A stretch of 64,000 nt of DNA, taken from contig CAVVKW010000004.1 in assembly GCA_963749035.1 (NCBI GenBank), forward strand, positions 868,001 through 932,000. The letters are read 5' to 3'. This DNA comes from CAVVKW01 sp963749035. Its GTDB lineage: Bacteria > Verrucomicrobiota > Verrucomicrobiia > Chthoniobacterales > JAATET01. Shown here one piece after another: positions 48,782-58,396 of the stretch. A model generated the notes under the pieces. That model searched no databases. It was not told where the DNA came from and was given only the letters and a program-made list of their open reading frames with translations. How positions within the stretch are numbered: position 1 is the first letter of the stretch; each line of letters opens with the position of its first letter. A program made the position numbers and the translations under genes.

Positions 48782-50596
48782 ATGCCCGTCTCCGCTAAAG
48801 GCTTTCAGGAAGCCGTCCATTCTCTCGAGCAAGGTAAACTTGCGCCACTTCTCCGCGGTCTCGCTGCGTTCATCGTTCTGATCGCCGTCACGCTTCTCTA
48901 CCTCTTCGTCCAATTTAGCGGCTTCAACAGCGAAACCGCCATGGACCAAGCCCAGATCGGTCGATCCATCGCATCGGGAAATGGGTTCACGACGAAATAC
49001 GTCCGCCCGATGGCCCTCTGGCAGCTGCAGGAGTCAGACATACCCATCCCCAGTGAGAATCTCGCAGATACTTCCAACCCGCCGCTTCCGCCTCTCGTCA
49101 ATTCCGTCCCGCTAGCTCTCATCAAGAACTCTTGGAAGATGGAGCCCACGAGTTTCATCTACGCGGGAGATCGCGCCATCGCCGTCACGTCGGTCCTCAT
49201 CTTCTTGATCGCGGTCGGCGTGACTTACGTCGTCCTGCGTCGACTCTTCGACGCCCGGCTCGCGTTCTACGCCTGCATCATCGTCCTCCTCACGGACATC
49301 CTCTGGCAATTTTCGCTCTCGGGACTCTCCCACCCACTTCTTCTCCTTCTGCTCATGCTGACGAGCTGGGCCATCGTTCATGCTTTGGACCATCAAGAAG
49401 ACGTGGACGCTGCATCCACCCTGAGACCGTGGCTGCTCCAGGCGGCTATCGGGATCGGGTTCGGTCTGATGACGCTCACGAACTACGTCGCGAGTTGGTT
49501 CTTCATCGGTTACCTCTTTTTCGCCTTCTTCTACTTCCGACCGCGGCTTCTGCCGGTCGCGGCAATCATCGCGTTCGTGCTCGCCCTGACTCCTTGGGTC
49601 ATCCGGAACTTCGCTGTCTCCGGTAGCCCCTTCGGTCTCGCGATCTATCCCATCAGCGACCCCTCGTTCTACCAGACGCTCCGACCGGATTTCGACGAAC
49701 TCTTTTTCGGTTTCAAACGCAAGTTCCGCATCGGAGTCGTCGATCAAATCAACTCACTGTTCGGCTACCTCGGCATCTGTCTCGCCGCCGCGATGTTTTT
49801 CCCGGCGTTGTTCCATCGATTCAAGCGTCCCGAGGTCGGAGCTTTCCGCTGGTGCGTTCTTGCCATGTGGGTCGGAGCTGTCATTGGCATGGCAGCTTAT
49901 GGCCCCATCGACCAGACGATTGGAGCCATTCAGCTTCATTCCGTATTCATTCCCCTCATGGTGGGCTTCGGCGTCGCGTTCCTCCTCGTCCTGTGGAACC
50001 GTCTGCACTTTGACCTTTCGATTCTTCGCGTGATCTTCATCTCCGTCGTCATCATCGTCTGTGCGATCCCGATGCTGCTCACACTCTTCGCCGGCAAGTC
50101 ACGCGTCATTAACTGGCCGCCCTACGTTCCACCCTATATCGCCATCCTCGGCCAGTGGTATGAACCCACCGAAACGCTGTGCTCCGACATGCCTTGGGCG
50201 GTGGCGTGGTATGCTGACCGCCGCACTCTGCTTCTCCCCGACTCGCCAAAAACGATGGTCGACCTGAGTGATTACGAAGTCATCGGCCAACCGATCAGCG
50301 GACTCTATCTCACTCCGATCACGGGCAATGCGATGTTTCTCGGCGACATCGTATCAGGTCGATACCGGGCCTGGGCTCCCTTCATCATGCGGAATCCGAA
50401 CTTCACTGGTTTTCCGCTGAAGACCGCCGTTCCCCTGCCGATCGATAACCAAACGGTCCTCTACGCCGACTACGATCGATGGACCCGAGCAGCCGAGCGC
50501 CAGGATGCGGCCGACGCTGCGATCGAATCCGCCGACGCCGACAGCCCCGAAGACTCCGCCCCAACCAACGATGCGGAAGCTCCGGCTGAAGAATAA
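48782..50596 (+). CDS. GT-C/PMT-like polytopic membrane protein
   Basis: The 604-residue protein has about 11 membrane helices (LAAFIVLIAVTLLYLFVQFS, AFYACIIVLLTDILWQFSLS, ILRVIFISVVIIVCAIPMLL and others). The first periplasmic loop (GFNSETAMDQAQIGRSIASG) resembles the dolichyl-phosphate-mannosyltransferase-type family but has one Asp in place of an acidic pair. Its C-terminal 120 residues are soluble and beta-rich, and it ends in an acidic disordered tail (DADSPEDSAPTNDAEAPAEE). It is probably a lipid-linked sugar transferase or a relative; no substrate is visible. It is followed within 47 bp by xseB and preceded by the NtrC-type regulator. Confidence 0.6.
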   Translation: MPVSAKGFQEAVHSLEQGKLAPLLRGLAAFIVLIAVTLLYLFVQFSGFNSETAMDQAQIGRSIASGNGFTTKYVRPMALWQLQESDIPIPSENLADTSNPPLPPLVNSVPLALIKNSWKMEPTSFIYAGDRAIAVTSVLIFLIAVGVTYVVLRRLFDARLAFYACIIVLLTDILWQFSLSGLSHPLLLLLLMLTSWAIVHALDHQEDVDAASTLRPWLLQAAIGIGFGLMTLTNYVASWFFIGYLFFAFFYFRPRLLPVAAIIAFVLALTPWVIRNFAVSGSPFGLAIYPISDPSFYQTLRPDFDELFFGFKRKFRIGVVDQINSLFGYLGICLAAAMFFPALFHRFKRPEVGAFRWCVLAMWVGAVIGMAAYGPIDQTIGAIQLHSVFIPLMVGFGVAFLLVLWNRLHFDLSILRVIFISVVIIVCAIPMLLTLFAGKSRVINWPPYVPPYIAILGQWYEPTETLCSDMPWAVAWYADRRTLLLPDSPKTMVDLSDYEVIGQPISGLYLTPITGNAMFLGDIVSGRYRAWAPFIMRNPNFTGFPLKTAVPLPIDNQTVLYADYDRWTRAAERQDAADAAIESADADSPEDSAPTNDAEAPAEE

Positions 50597-50643
50597 CTTG
50601 TCCCTCGATCCTTTCACCAAACCTATAACCTTCGATCTAGCCC

Positions 50644-50877
50644 GTGCCCGCCAAACCAACTCAACCGTCGCTGGAAGATGCGCTGAAACGGCTCGACGCC
50701 CTCGTCGAAGAAATGGAATCCGGCGAACTCCAGCTCGAAACCCTCATTGAGCGTTTCGAAGAAGGGATCGCCCTGACCCGAAGTTGCCAAGCTCGTCTGG
50801 ATCAAGCGGAGACCCGCATCCAAACCATCATCCGCGAGGCCGACGGCAGCGTGAAACTCGAAGATTTCGAGCAATAA
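50644..50877 (+). CDS. xseB: Exodeoxyribonuclease VII small subunit
   Basis: XseB is the small helical subunit of exonuclease VII, a single-strand-specific DNase. The 77-residue protein has the two-helix signature SLEDALKRLDALVEEMESGE and LQLETLIERFEEGIALTRSC, followed by QARLDQAETRIQTII. The start is a GTG at 50644. It is directly before dxs (4 bp), an arrangement common in many bacteria. The large subunit xseA is not in the window. Confidence 0.92.
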   Translation: MPAKPTQPSLEDALKRLDALVEEMESGELQLETLIERFEEGIALTRSCQARLDQAETRIQTIIREADGSVKLEDFEQ

Positions 50878-50881
50878 GAGA

Positions 50882-52789
50882 ATGCCCAATTCCGAACCCA
50901 GTCTTCTCTCCGGCATCGATTCCCCCGACGACGTCAAACGCCTCCGCGAAGGCGATCTGCCCGTTCTCGCGCAAGAGATTCGCGACGAACTCATCTCCGT
51001 CCTTTCGCGGACCGGCGGTCACCTCGGGCCCAATCTTGGCGTGGTGGAGCTCACCATCGCGCTCCACCGCGTCTTCAACACCCCGACCGATCGCTTCGTG
51101 TTCGACGTCTCCCACCAGGGCTACGTTCACAAATTGCTCACGGGACGACGGGAACGCTTTGCAACCATCCGTCAGCACGGCGGTCTGAACGGTTTTCTCC
51201 TCCGGACCGAGTCACCCCACGATTGCTACGGCGCCGGTCACGCTGGCACCGCGCTATCAGCTGCCCTCGGCATGGCCGTCGGTCGCGACATCCGGGGTGG
51301 AGACGAACACGTCGTCTGCGTCGCCGGGGACGCCGCGTTCACCTGCGGAGTGAGCTTCGAGGCACTGAACAACGCCGCCAACGCCACGAACCGGCTGATT
51401 GTCGTCCTCAACGACAATGAATGGTCGATCGCCAAGAACGTGGGCGCCATTTCCGAGTATCTCAATCGACTCGTCGCCAATCCGTCCTACGCGCACCTCC
51501 ACGAGAAGGCCGCGAAGTTTGTCGAATGGATCGGCGGTCGCTCGGCGCGCAAACTCGCGCACAAGGCCGAGGCCGGCCTCAAAAACCTCATCGCACCTTC
51601 CGTGATCTTCGAAGATCTGGGATTTCGCTACTACGGGCCCATCGACGGGCACGACGTTGGGCTTCTGACCCGCACTTTCGAATTCCTGAAAACTCAGACC
51701 GAGCCCGTCATTCTCCACATCCTGACAAAAAAGGGGAAAGGTTACGCTCCGGCTCTCGCCAAGCCCGACAAGTTCCACGGGCTCGGTAAGTTCGCCCTCG
51801 ATACCGGTGAAACCGTCGCCTCTCCGACGCCCACCTACTCCCAAATTTACGGCGAAAAGCTGGCCGACTTCGCCGATCACAATAACCGGATCGTCGCCAT
51901 CACCGCGGCCATGCCCAGCGGGACCGGACTCACTCATTTTGCAAAACGCCATCCCGAGCGCACCTTCGACGTCGGCATCGCCGAGGAGCATGCCGCCCTC
52001 TTCGCGTGCGGACTCGCGACACAGGGGATGAAGCCGTTCCTCACCGTCTATTCGACCTTCATGCAGCGCGCCTACGACATGATTATCCACGACATGGCAC
52101 TGCAGAACCTCAACGTTTCGCTCTGCATGGATCGAGCCGGTCTCGCGGGCGACGACGGCCCCACCCACCACGGCCTCTTCGACATCGGCTACCTGCGCCA
52201 CATTCCAAATCTCGTCCACATGCAGCCAAAGGATGAGGACGAGTTTGCCGACATGCTCTGGACCATGGCCAACTATCACGACGGCCCCATCGCCATCCGC
52301 TATCCCCGCGGCGCTGGCAATGGGACCAAAGTCAAGGATCAGCCCCGCCTCCTCGACATCGGTAAGGCTGAGGTCATCCGTCACGGCAAGCGCGTCGCGC
52401 TCCTCGCGCTTGGCAACATGGTCGACCTCGCCACGGAGGCAGCCGATCAACTCCGCACCGAACACGGTATCGACGCTGCCGTGATCAACGCTCGTTGGAT
52501 CAAGCCGCTCGATACCGCCACCATCGAATTTTTCGCCCGCGGTTGCGACGTCCTCTGCACCTTCGAAGACCACGTCCTTCACAACGGCTTCGGCTGCGGC
52601 GTGATCGAGCACCTTTCGGAAAAGCGCATTCCGACCCCCGTCGTGCGGATCGGCTGGCCCGATGAGTTCATCGATCACGGGACCATCGCCCTCCTTCGAG
52701 AACAGCACGGCGTCACCTCGCGCGCTGCGGTTGAGCAGATATTGGCTGAGCTTCCGCCGGAGAAGACGACGAAACCGGCCGCAGCTTGA
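50882..52789 (+). CDS. dxs: 1-deoxy-D-xylulose-5-phosphate synthase
   Basis: Dxs condenses pyruvate and glyceraldehyde-3-phosphate using thiamine diphosphate to start the MEP isoprenoid pathway. GGHLGPNLGVVELTIALHRV, FDVSHQGYVHKLLTGRRERF and YGAGHAGTALSAALGMAVGR match the N-terminal domain. The TPP/Mg motif is GDAAFTCGVSFEALNNAANA to LNDNEWSIAKNVGAI; the second Gly of the usual GDG is Ala here. The central domain has FDVGIAEEHAALFACGLATQ with the catalytic Glu, DRAGLAGDDGPTHHGLFDIG, and the C-terminal domain ends normally. 635 residues is standard. The Gly-to-Ala and VSHQGY changes suggest a diverged lineage, but Dxs remains the best call. Confidence 0.92.
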   Translation: MPNSEPSLLSGIDSPDDVKRLREGDLPVLAQEIRDELISVLSRTGGHLGPNLGVVELTIALHRVFNTPTDRFVFDVSHQGYVHKLLTGRRERFATIRQHGGLNGFLLRTESPHDCYGAGHAGTALSAALGMAVGRDIRGGDEHVVCVAGDAAFTCGVSFEALNNAANATNRLIVVLNDNEWSIAKNVGAISEYLNRLVANPSYAHLHEKAAKFVEWIGGRSARKLAHKAEAGLKNLIAPSVIFEDLGFRYYGPIDGHDVGLLTRTFEFLKTQTEPVILHILTKKGKGYAPALAKPDKFHGLGKFALDTGETVASPTPTYSQIYGEKLADFADHNNRIVAITAAMPSGTGLTHFAKRHPERTFDVGIAEEHAALFACGLATQGMKPFLTVYSTFMQRAYDMIIHDMALQNLNVSLCMDRAGLAGDDGPTHHGLFDIGYLRHIPNLVHMQPKDEDEFADMLWTMANYHDGPIAIRYPRGAGNGTKVKDQPRLLDIGKAEVIRHGKRVALLALGNMVDLATEAADQLRTEHGIDAAVINARWIKPLDTATIEFFARGCDVLCTFEDHVLHNGFGCGVIEHLSEKRIPTPVVRIGWPDEFIDHGTIALLREQHGVTSRAAVEQILAELPPEKTTKPAAA

Positions 52790-52817
52790 CGGCCCTGAAC
52801 ACGATCCGGGCTTCGGT

Positions 52818-53993
52818 TCAGCGAGGTGAGGCGGTCGACTCGTAAAGCGCCGCCACGAGCGACCAAGCGCGGTCGCGCGGCAAAACGCCCATCCCCATCT
52901 GGTTCATGACGTAGGCAAAGCCAATCCCCCGATCTGGATCTGCGAACGCCAGGCTCCCTCCGGCACCCGGGTGACCGAAGGCACCCGCAGCCGGACCAAA
53001 CGTTGACCGAATCTTCCGGCCGTCACCGTCGACGGGATCTCGCATGAATCCAGCCGAGAAGGCGGTTTCGATCAAAAGCACCCGATCCCGTCCTTGGGCC
53101 AGAGTCTTCCGCATGGCACCCACACCCTCTGCGGAGAAAAACTGCACCCCGCCCCACTCACCGCCGTTCGCCAGCATCGCGTAGAACTTCGCCAGCGCCG
53201 ACGCCGTCGCGATTCCGCCCATCGACGGCAACGACGCCCCGCGAATCGCGGGACTATTCATCGCCGTCGCCCCAAGTGCCCCACCCGGCGTCGAAAACGA
53301 TCGCCTCGTGAGCGACGCCGGATCGCCCATTGCCTCTAAAAATTCATCCTGCCCCTCGAGGCACCCCGCCCCGCGGGCTGCAATCATCTGCGCCACCCGA
53401 CCGTGGTGTTCTTCCGGCAGGCCGATCCAAGCGTCCAATTCGAGCGGATCGCCAAATTCCCGCCGCCAGTAATCGCCCAACGTCCGCCCACCGGCCAGCC
53501 GCCGGACCATTTCATCGACCACGAATCCAAACGTGCGCGGACCGTATCCGTGAGCTTCGTCTTTCCACTGCGGCACTTGCCTCTCGATCGCCCGGGCCAC
53601 CCCATCGTGATCGAGCACCGACAGGTCCTTCGCGTCGAGAGCACTTAATCCCGCTCGGTGTGAGAGAACCTGACCGACCGTCAACGCTTCCTTCCCGCAC
53701 TGCCCAAACTCCGGCCAAAATTTCGCCACCCTCGTGTTCAGCGACACCCCCGCCGCCTCCATCGCGTGCAGAACGCACGCCGCCGCCAATCCCTTCGTCG
53801 CCGACCAGACCAGCACCAGCGTGTCGTCGGTCCAGGGCTCACTCAAAGCCAGATCACGAAATCCGGCCGAGGTTTCAAAGATCGAACCACCCCGTCCCCA
53901 CACCGACACCGCCGCTCCGATCTCGCCGTGCCGCTCAAAATTTTCTTCGAACGCCGACCGCAGGCGCTCTGCCAAACCATTCGATTCGTTCAT
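52818..53993 (-). CDS. Serine hydrolase of the beta-lactamase (class C/EstB) family
   Basis: The 391-residue protein has the nucleophile motif SxxK at residues 64-67 (LVWSATKGLAAACVLHAM) and a Tyr-based second motif in HGYGPRTFGFVVDEMVRRLA. It also has the family segments GEEALTV-like CGKEALTVGQVLSHRAGLSA, SLPSMGGIATASALAKFYAM and FGHPGAGGSLAFADPDRGIG, where HxGxGG replaces the KTG triad of true beta-lactamases and is typical of EstB esterases. No signal peptide is seen, so it is probably cytoplasmic. It is likelier an esterase or peptidase than an antibiotic-resistance enzyme. It overlaps the upstream TPR gene by 4 bp. Confidence 0.87.
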   Translation of the reverse strand: MNESNGLAERLRSAFEENFERHGEIGAAVSVWGRGGSIFETSAGFRDLALSEPWTDDTLVLVWSATKGLAAACVLHAMEAAGVSLNTRVAKFWPEFGQCGKEALTVGQVLSHRAGLSALDAKDLSVLDHDGVARAIERQVPQWKDEAHGYGPRTFGFVVDEMVRRLAGGRTLGDYWRREFGDPLELDAWIGLPEEHHGRVAQMIAARGAGCLEGQDEFLEAMGDPASLTRRSFSTPGGALGATAMNSPAIRGASLPSMGGIATASALAKFYAMLANGGEWGGVQFFSAEGVGAMRKTLAQGRDRVLLIETAFSAGFMRDPVDGDGRKIRSTFGPAAGAFGHPGAGGSLAFADPDRGIGFAYVMNQMGMGVLPRDRAWSLVAALYESTASPR

Positions 53994-54457
53994 ACCAGAT
54001 TCGGAACCGCTTTCAAATCCGGGTCCAACTTCGCAATTTGCCGAAATTTGTCATCCATCCGAAAACTGATCTCGAGCGAATGCTGCGCGTCCTCGATGTT
54101 CCCCAGAACCGCATCGTAACACCCCATGTTGTAGTAGTAAGTCGCCTCACGCAGCAGGCTCGCCGGTCCCCTTAGCAGTAACGCCTTGGCCTCCCCCGTG
54201 CGGTCCAGCTCATGCAGGCAGAAAGCTCCGTGGATGTAGCCCGTCGTTTGATCAGGAAAAATTTCGTAAAGCCGCTGCGAAACTTCCAGTGCCCCGCCCC
54301 ATCGTCGCGCCCGCATTAACACGAATAGCCTCGTTTGCAGCACCTCCTGCGTTTCACGACTCTCCGCCGGAACGCCGTCCAACTCCGCCAACGCCTCCTC
54401 CGTCATCTCCAACTCCACGTATCCCTGAGCCGCGAGCAGATTCCGTTCGATCCCCAT
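53990..54457 (-). CDS. Small TPR-repeat protein
   Basis: The 155-residue protein is made of helical TPR-like repeats: ERNLLAAQGYVELEMTEEAL with AELDGVP, RLFVLMRARRWGGALEVSQR then LYEIFPDQ, and REATYYYNMGCYDAVLGNIE followed by DAQHSLEISFRMDD. TPR domains bind other proteins. No signal peptide, catalytic motif or metal site is visible. It is translationally coupled (4-bp overlap) to the serine hydrolase downstream, and divergent from recJ. Function cannot be given beyond a likely adaptor role. Confidence 0.75.
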   Translation of the reverse strand: MGIERNLLAAQGYVELEMTEEALAELDGVPAESRETQEVLQTRLFVLMRARRWGGALEVSQRLYEIFPDQTTGYIHGAFCLHELDRTGEAKALLLRGPASLLREATYYYNMGCYDAVLGNIEDAQHSLEISFRMDDKFRQIAKLDPDLKAVPNLV

Positions 54458-54573
54458 GAGCGGAAATCATCACCGCCCGCCGCGGAAAAATCAACCCCCA
54501 CCCCAACCACTCGTTCAGTCCCCGCGCCGAATTGGACATTTCCTATTCGGTCCTTCGCATCTACTCTCGCCCG

Positions 54574-56268
54574 ATGCACCGACGCTGGATTCTCCCCGTC
54601 CCGCCCGGCGACCCCGCCCCGGCCCGCGAGCTCGCCCACGCTTTCCGACTACCTCCTTTCGTCGCCGACCTCCTCGCGGCCAAGGGGCTCGTCGAAGAAG
54701 ACCGCGTTGCCGAGTTTCTCAACCCACGCCTCCGCCGCCTTCACGATCCGAATCTTCTCCCCGAGATGGCCGCCGCCACCGCGCGGATCGAAGACGCCCT
54801 TCGAGCGAACCAACGCATCGTTCTCTACGGCGATTACGACGTCGACGGCGTCACCTCCCTCGCCATCCTCCATCGCGTCATCCACGCTTACGGCGGACGC
54901 GTCGATAGCTTTCTCCCGCTCCGCGCCGAGGAGGGCTACGGGCTCAGCCCCGCCGGGATCGAACGCTGCATCGATCTCCATCAGCCCGATCTCCTCATCG
55001 CCATCGACTGCGGCACGAACTCTGCGACCGAAGCGAACATCCTGCGACAGCGTGGAATCGATCTTGTGATTCTCGATCACCACGAACCCGACGGCCCTCG
55101 ACCTCACTGCGTCGCCCGAGTGAACCCAAAGTGTGCCGACACCGGATTCGACTACCTTTGCAGCGCGGGCATCGCCTTCAAAACGGCGCACGCTCTCCTC
55201 AAACGCACCGCCATCCCCGGCTTCGAACTCAAAACACTCCTCGACCTCGTGGCCCTCGCCACCCTCTGCGACCTCGTCCCGCTCGACGGAGAAAACCGCA
55301 CCCTCGTTCGCCACGGGCTCCGCCAGATGGAGCGCACCGAGTGGCCGGGCCTCGCCGCACTCATGGCCGTCGCGTCCGTTCGCCCGCCGGTTCGTTCCTC
55401 CGACGTCGGCTTTCGACTCGGCCCCCGCATCAACGCCTCCGGTCGCCTCGGCACCGCCCAGGATTCACTCCAACTCCTCCTCACGAGTGACCCCCTCGAG
55501 GCCCAACAGCTCGCCGCTAGCCTCGAAACCCACAACCGCGACCGTCAAGCCGTCGAGCGCAACGTCGTTCTCGAAGTCGAAAACTGGCTCGAGGAAAACT
55601 TCGATCCCGACCGTGACAAGACCATCGTCGCCGGTCGACGCGACTGGCACACCGGGGTCCTCGGCATCGTCGCGTCACGCGTGATGCGTCGACACCACCG
55701 CCCGACCTTGATCGTCGGATTCGACGGCAGCGGCGCCGGCAAAGGCAGCGGGCGCAGCGTCGCCGGCCTTTCGCTCGTCGCCGCGCTCGGACTTTGCTCG
55801 GATCATCTTGGCACCTTCGGCGGGCACGAAATGGCCGCCGGTCTCCACGTTCACGAGGATCAGTTCGAAGAATTCCGAACCGCCTTCGAAGCCGCCGCCC
55901 GCTCCCTCCTCGGTAGCGCCCCGCTCGTTCCGACCCTTCGGCTTCACGCCGAGCTTCCGCTCGATGACTTCGGTGAAGATTTCCTCGAGAGCCAGGCCAT
56001 GCTCGAACCGTTCGGCACCGCGAATCCCCAACCCGCACTCCTCGTTCGCCACGTCACACCCTCTGCTCCCCCCCGTGTCTTGAAGGAAAAACACCTCCGC
56101 TTCGATCTTCCAGCCGGTAACGGCTCCCTCGCAGCGATCTTCTTTAATGGTGCCACCGATTCGCTCCCTTCCCCGCCTTGGGACATCGCCTTCCACCTCG
56201 AGCGCAACGAATGGAACGGTCGCGTCTCGGCTCAGATGCAGGTGATCGACATCCGCGCCGCCGCCTAA
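54574..56268 (+). CDS. recJ: Single-stranded-DNA-specific exonuclease RecJ
   Basis: RecJ is a 5'-3' ssDNA exonuclease in recombination and mismatch repair. The DHH catalytic core shows IVLYGDYDVDGVTSLAILHR (metal-binding Asp residues), LLIAIDCGTNSATEANILRQ, and DLVILDHHEPDGPRPHCVAR with the DHH motif; FDYLCSAGIAFKTAHALLKR and FRLGPRINASGRLGTAQDSL follow. The DHHA1 part has GKGSGRSVAGLSLVAALGLC and GTFGGHEMAAGLHVHEDQFE. At 564 residues it is close to E. coli RecJ. I chose the ATG at 54574 over a TTG at 54532 because MHRRWILP is the usual type of start. recG follows at 39 bp. Confidence 0.94.
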   Translation: MHRRWILPVPPGDPAPARELAHAFRLPPFVADLLAAKGLVEEDRVAEFLNPRLRRLHDPNLLPEMAAATARIEDALRANQRIVLYGDYDVDGVTSLAILHRVIHAYGGRVDSFLPLRAEEGYGLSPAGIERCIDLHQPDLLIAIDCGTNSATEANILRQRGIDLVILDHHEPDGPRPHCVARVNPKCADTGFDYLCSAGIAFKTAHALLKRTAIPGFELKTLLDLVALATLCDLVPLDGENRTLVRHGLRQMERTEWPGLAALMAVASVRPPVRSSDVGFRLGPRINASGRLGTAQDSLQLLLTSDPLEAQQLAASLETHNRDRQAVERNVVLEVENWLEENFDPDRDKTIVAGRRDWHTGVLGIVASRVMRRHHRPTLIVGFDGSGAGKGSGRSVAGLSLVAALGLCSDHLGTFGGHEMAAGLHVHEDQFEEFRTAFEAAARSLLGSAPLVPTLRLHAELPLDDFGEDFLESQAMLEPFGTANPQPALLVRHVTPSAPPRVLKEKHLRFDLPAGNGSLAAIFFNGATDSLPSPPWDIAFHLERNEWNGRVSAQMQVIDIRAAA

Positions 56269-56307
56269 ACCCGCCGCGCAGCTGGGCCTCGCGCCGTTCG
56301 AGAAGAG

Positions 56308-58386
56308 ATGCATCCTCACCCCACTCACCCCCCTACGCTCCCCGGTCGACCCAGCCCGCTCCCCCCGGAGACCCCGATCCAGGGACTCGACTGGATCCCG
56401 AAGAAATCTGCCACCAGCCTCATCAAGCTAGGCCTCGTCACCCTCGGAGACCTCGTTACCCACTACCCCAGTCGCCACGAAGATCGCCGTCGCTTCGTTC
56501 CGTTTCCCGATGGTCCCACCGAATCCCCCGTTCTGCTCTCCGGCATTCTCGTTCAAGCCCGCTACCTCCCCTACGGCGGTTGGAAGAAAGGCTACGAAGC
56601 CATTCTCGAAGAACCCGACGGCCTCAACGCCCGCGTCACTCTCCGCTGGTTCAACGCTCCCTACATCGGCAAACTCCTCGCCACCGGCCAAACGCTCGTC
56701 GTTTACGGCAAAGCCAAACTTCGTGGCAAAAAAGTTGTCATCGATTTTCCCGAATTCGAGATCCTCGAAGAAGACGCCGACCCCGATTTCATTCATTTCG
56801 ACCGGATTGTTCCCGTTCACCCCGCTGGAGAAGGTCTCTCGCCGAAGAAGCTCCGCGAACTCATTCACACCGCACTCGACCACGCCGATCTCGCCTCCAT
56901 TCCCTTTCTCCTCTCGAAGTCGTCCCCGCAGGTCTTCCGAGACATCCACTTCCCCGGCGATGACGCCGCTCTGGATCGAGCCCGCCACACGATCGTCGGC
57001 GAAGAGTTTTTCGCCATTCAGGCACTCATCGCGGCCCGCCGTGCCCGCGTCGCCCAGCTCCCCGGCAGCGCCAAGGCCCCTCCGGGCCGACTTTTGACGG
57101 CCCTGCTCGATGCTCTTCCCTTCGCGCCCACCCGGGCTCAGAAAACCGCCATCGCAGAGATCAAACGCGACCTCGCCCGGCCCACCCGGATGACCCGCCT
57201 CCTCCAGGGCGACGTTGGCAGCGGAAAAACTCTCGTCGCGCTGGCCTCCGCGCTGACCGTGATCGAATCCGGGCACCAGGCCGTCCTCATGGCCCCCACC
57301 CAAATCCTGGCCGAACAACACCACCTTAATCTCAGTCGCCTCCTCACCCCCCTCGGGATCGAAGTTCACCTGCGCACGGGCGCAACTCCCGCCAAGTCCG
57401 GATCCGGCCCGCAATTTCTCGCTCCCCAGTTCCTTATCGGCACCCACGCTCTCCTCCACGACCCCGCTGAACTCGCCGACCCCGGCCTCATCATTATCGA
57501 CGAACAGCACAAATTCGGCGTCCTCCAGCGAGCCAAGCTGATCGAAGGCCCCGGCGCCCCCGACGTCCTCGTGATGACCGCGACTCCCATCCCCCGCACC
57601 CTCGCCCAGACCGCCTACGGCGACCTCGACGTCACCACGCTCAACGAGCTTCCACCCGGCCGCGGAAAAATCATCACGCGCATCCGCCCGGCCAGTAAGC
57701 TTCCGGACGCCACCAAGTTCATCCGCGACCAGATCGAAGCCGGACGCCAAATCTACATCGTCTATCCGCTGATCGAAGAATCCGACAAACTCGCCGCCAA
57801 AGCCGCCACCGCGGAGTTCGAACGATGGCAGCCCCTCCTCGCCCCCCATTCCTGTGGCCTGCTCCACGGCCGCCTCAGCGCCGAGGAGAAAGAAGCCACC
57901 ATGACAGCCTTCCGCAGTGGCCAACTCCAGGCACTCATCAGCACCACCGTGATCGAAGTCGGTGTCGACGTCCCGAACGCAAACGTCATGCTCATCGAGA
58001 ACGCGGAGCGTTTCGGCCTCGCGCAGCTTCATCAGCTCCGAGGTCGCATCGGTCGTGGTGCCCACACCAGTTACTGCATTCTCATTCCAGGAAAAAACAA
58101 CGAGGCCGCCCGTGAAAAACTCGGTATCCTCGAAGAAACGACGGACGGCTTCCGCGTCGCCGAGTCAGATCTCGCCCAGCGCGGTCCCGGCGACATCGTC
58201 GGCACCGCTCAGACCGGCCTGCCCCCGCTCCGCCTCGGCGATCTCCTCCGGGACCACCAGCAGATGCTGGACGCCCGCACCACCGCACAAGCCATCTTCG
58301 AAAAAGACCCCGACCTCCAGTTACGCGAGCACGCTCGCTTGAAGCATTGGCTGGCAACCCGACCGACGACCGCCCTCGCTGGTTGA
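56308..58386 (+). CDS. recG: ATP-dependent DNA helicase RecG
   Basis: RecG reverses stalled replication forks and unwinds branched DNA. The N-terminal wedge (OB) domain is visible as DLVTHYPSRHEDRRRFVPFP and RVTLRWFNAPYIGKLLATGQ. The SF2 helicase core follows: RLLQGDVGSGKTLVALASAL (motif I), AVLMAPTQILAEQHHLNLSR (Ia), LIIIDEQHKFGVLQRAKLIE (II, DEQH), VLVMTATPIPRTLAQTAYGD (III), then ISTTVIEVGVDVPNANVMLI and RFGLAQLHQLRGRIGRGAHT (V-VI). 692 residues is standard. It forms a recombination pair with recJ and converges on the beta-helix gene 10 bp away. Confidence 0.96.
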   Translation: MHPHPTHPPTLPGRPSPLPPETPIQGLDWIPKKSATSLIKLGLVTLGDLVTHYPSRHEDRRRFVPFPDGPTESPVLLSGILVQARYLPYGGWKKGYEAILEEPDGLNARVTLRWFNAPYIGKLLATGQTLVVYGKAKLRGKKVVIDFPEFEILEEDADPDFIHFDRIVPVHPAGEGLSPKKLRELIHTALDHADLASIPFLLSKSSPQVFRDIHFPGDDAALDRARHTIVGEEFFAIQALIAARRARVAQLPGSAKAPPGRLLTALLDALPFAPTRAQKTAIAEIKRDLARPTRMTRLLQGDVGSGKTLVALASALTVIESGHQAVLMAPTQILAEQHHLNLSRLLTPLGIEVHLRTGATPAKSGSGPQFLAPQFLIGTHALLHDPAELADPGLIIIDEQHKFGVLQRAKLIEGPGAPDVLVMTATPIPRTLAQTAYGDLDVTTLNELPPGRGKIITRIRPASKLPDATKFIRDQIEAGRQIYIVYPLIEESDKLAAKAATAEFERWQPLLAPHSCGLLHGRLSAEEKEATMTAFRSGQLQALISTTVIEVGVDVPNANVMLIENAERFGLAQLHQLRGRIGRGAHTSYCILIPGKNNEAAREKLGILEETTDGFRVAESDLAQRGPGDIVGTAQTGLPPLRLGDLLRDHQQMLDARTTAQAIFEKDPDLQLREHARLKHWLATRPTTALAG

Positions 58387-58396
58387 TTCGCTCGCC

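Noticed and set aside
51257..52708. A 483-codon minus-strand frame opposite dxs
   Set aside because: It is fully antisense to a conserved enzyme and has no domain-like features.
52818..53993. Possible beta-lactamase resistance gene
   Set aside because: SxxK is present, but the KTG position is HxGxGG and there is no signal peptide, which fits EstB-type esterases rather than a periplasmic class C beta-lactamase.
56428..58065. A 545-codon open frame on the minus strand opposite recG
   Set aside because: recG is complete and conserved on the plus strand; the antisense product is Glu/Gly-rich with no family features and reflects codon bias in G+C-rich DNA.
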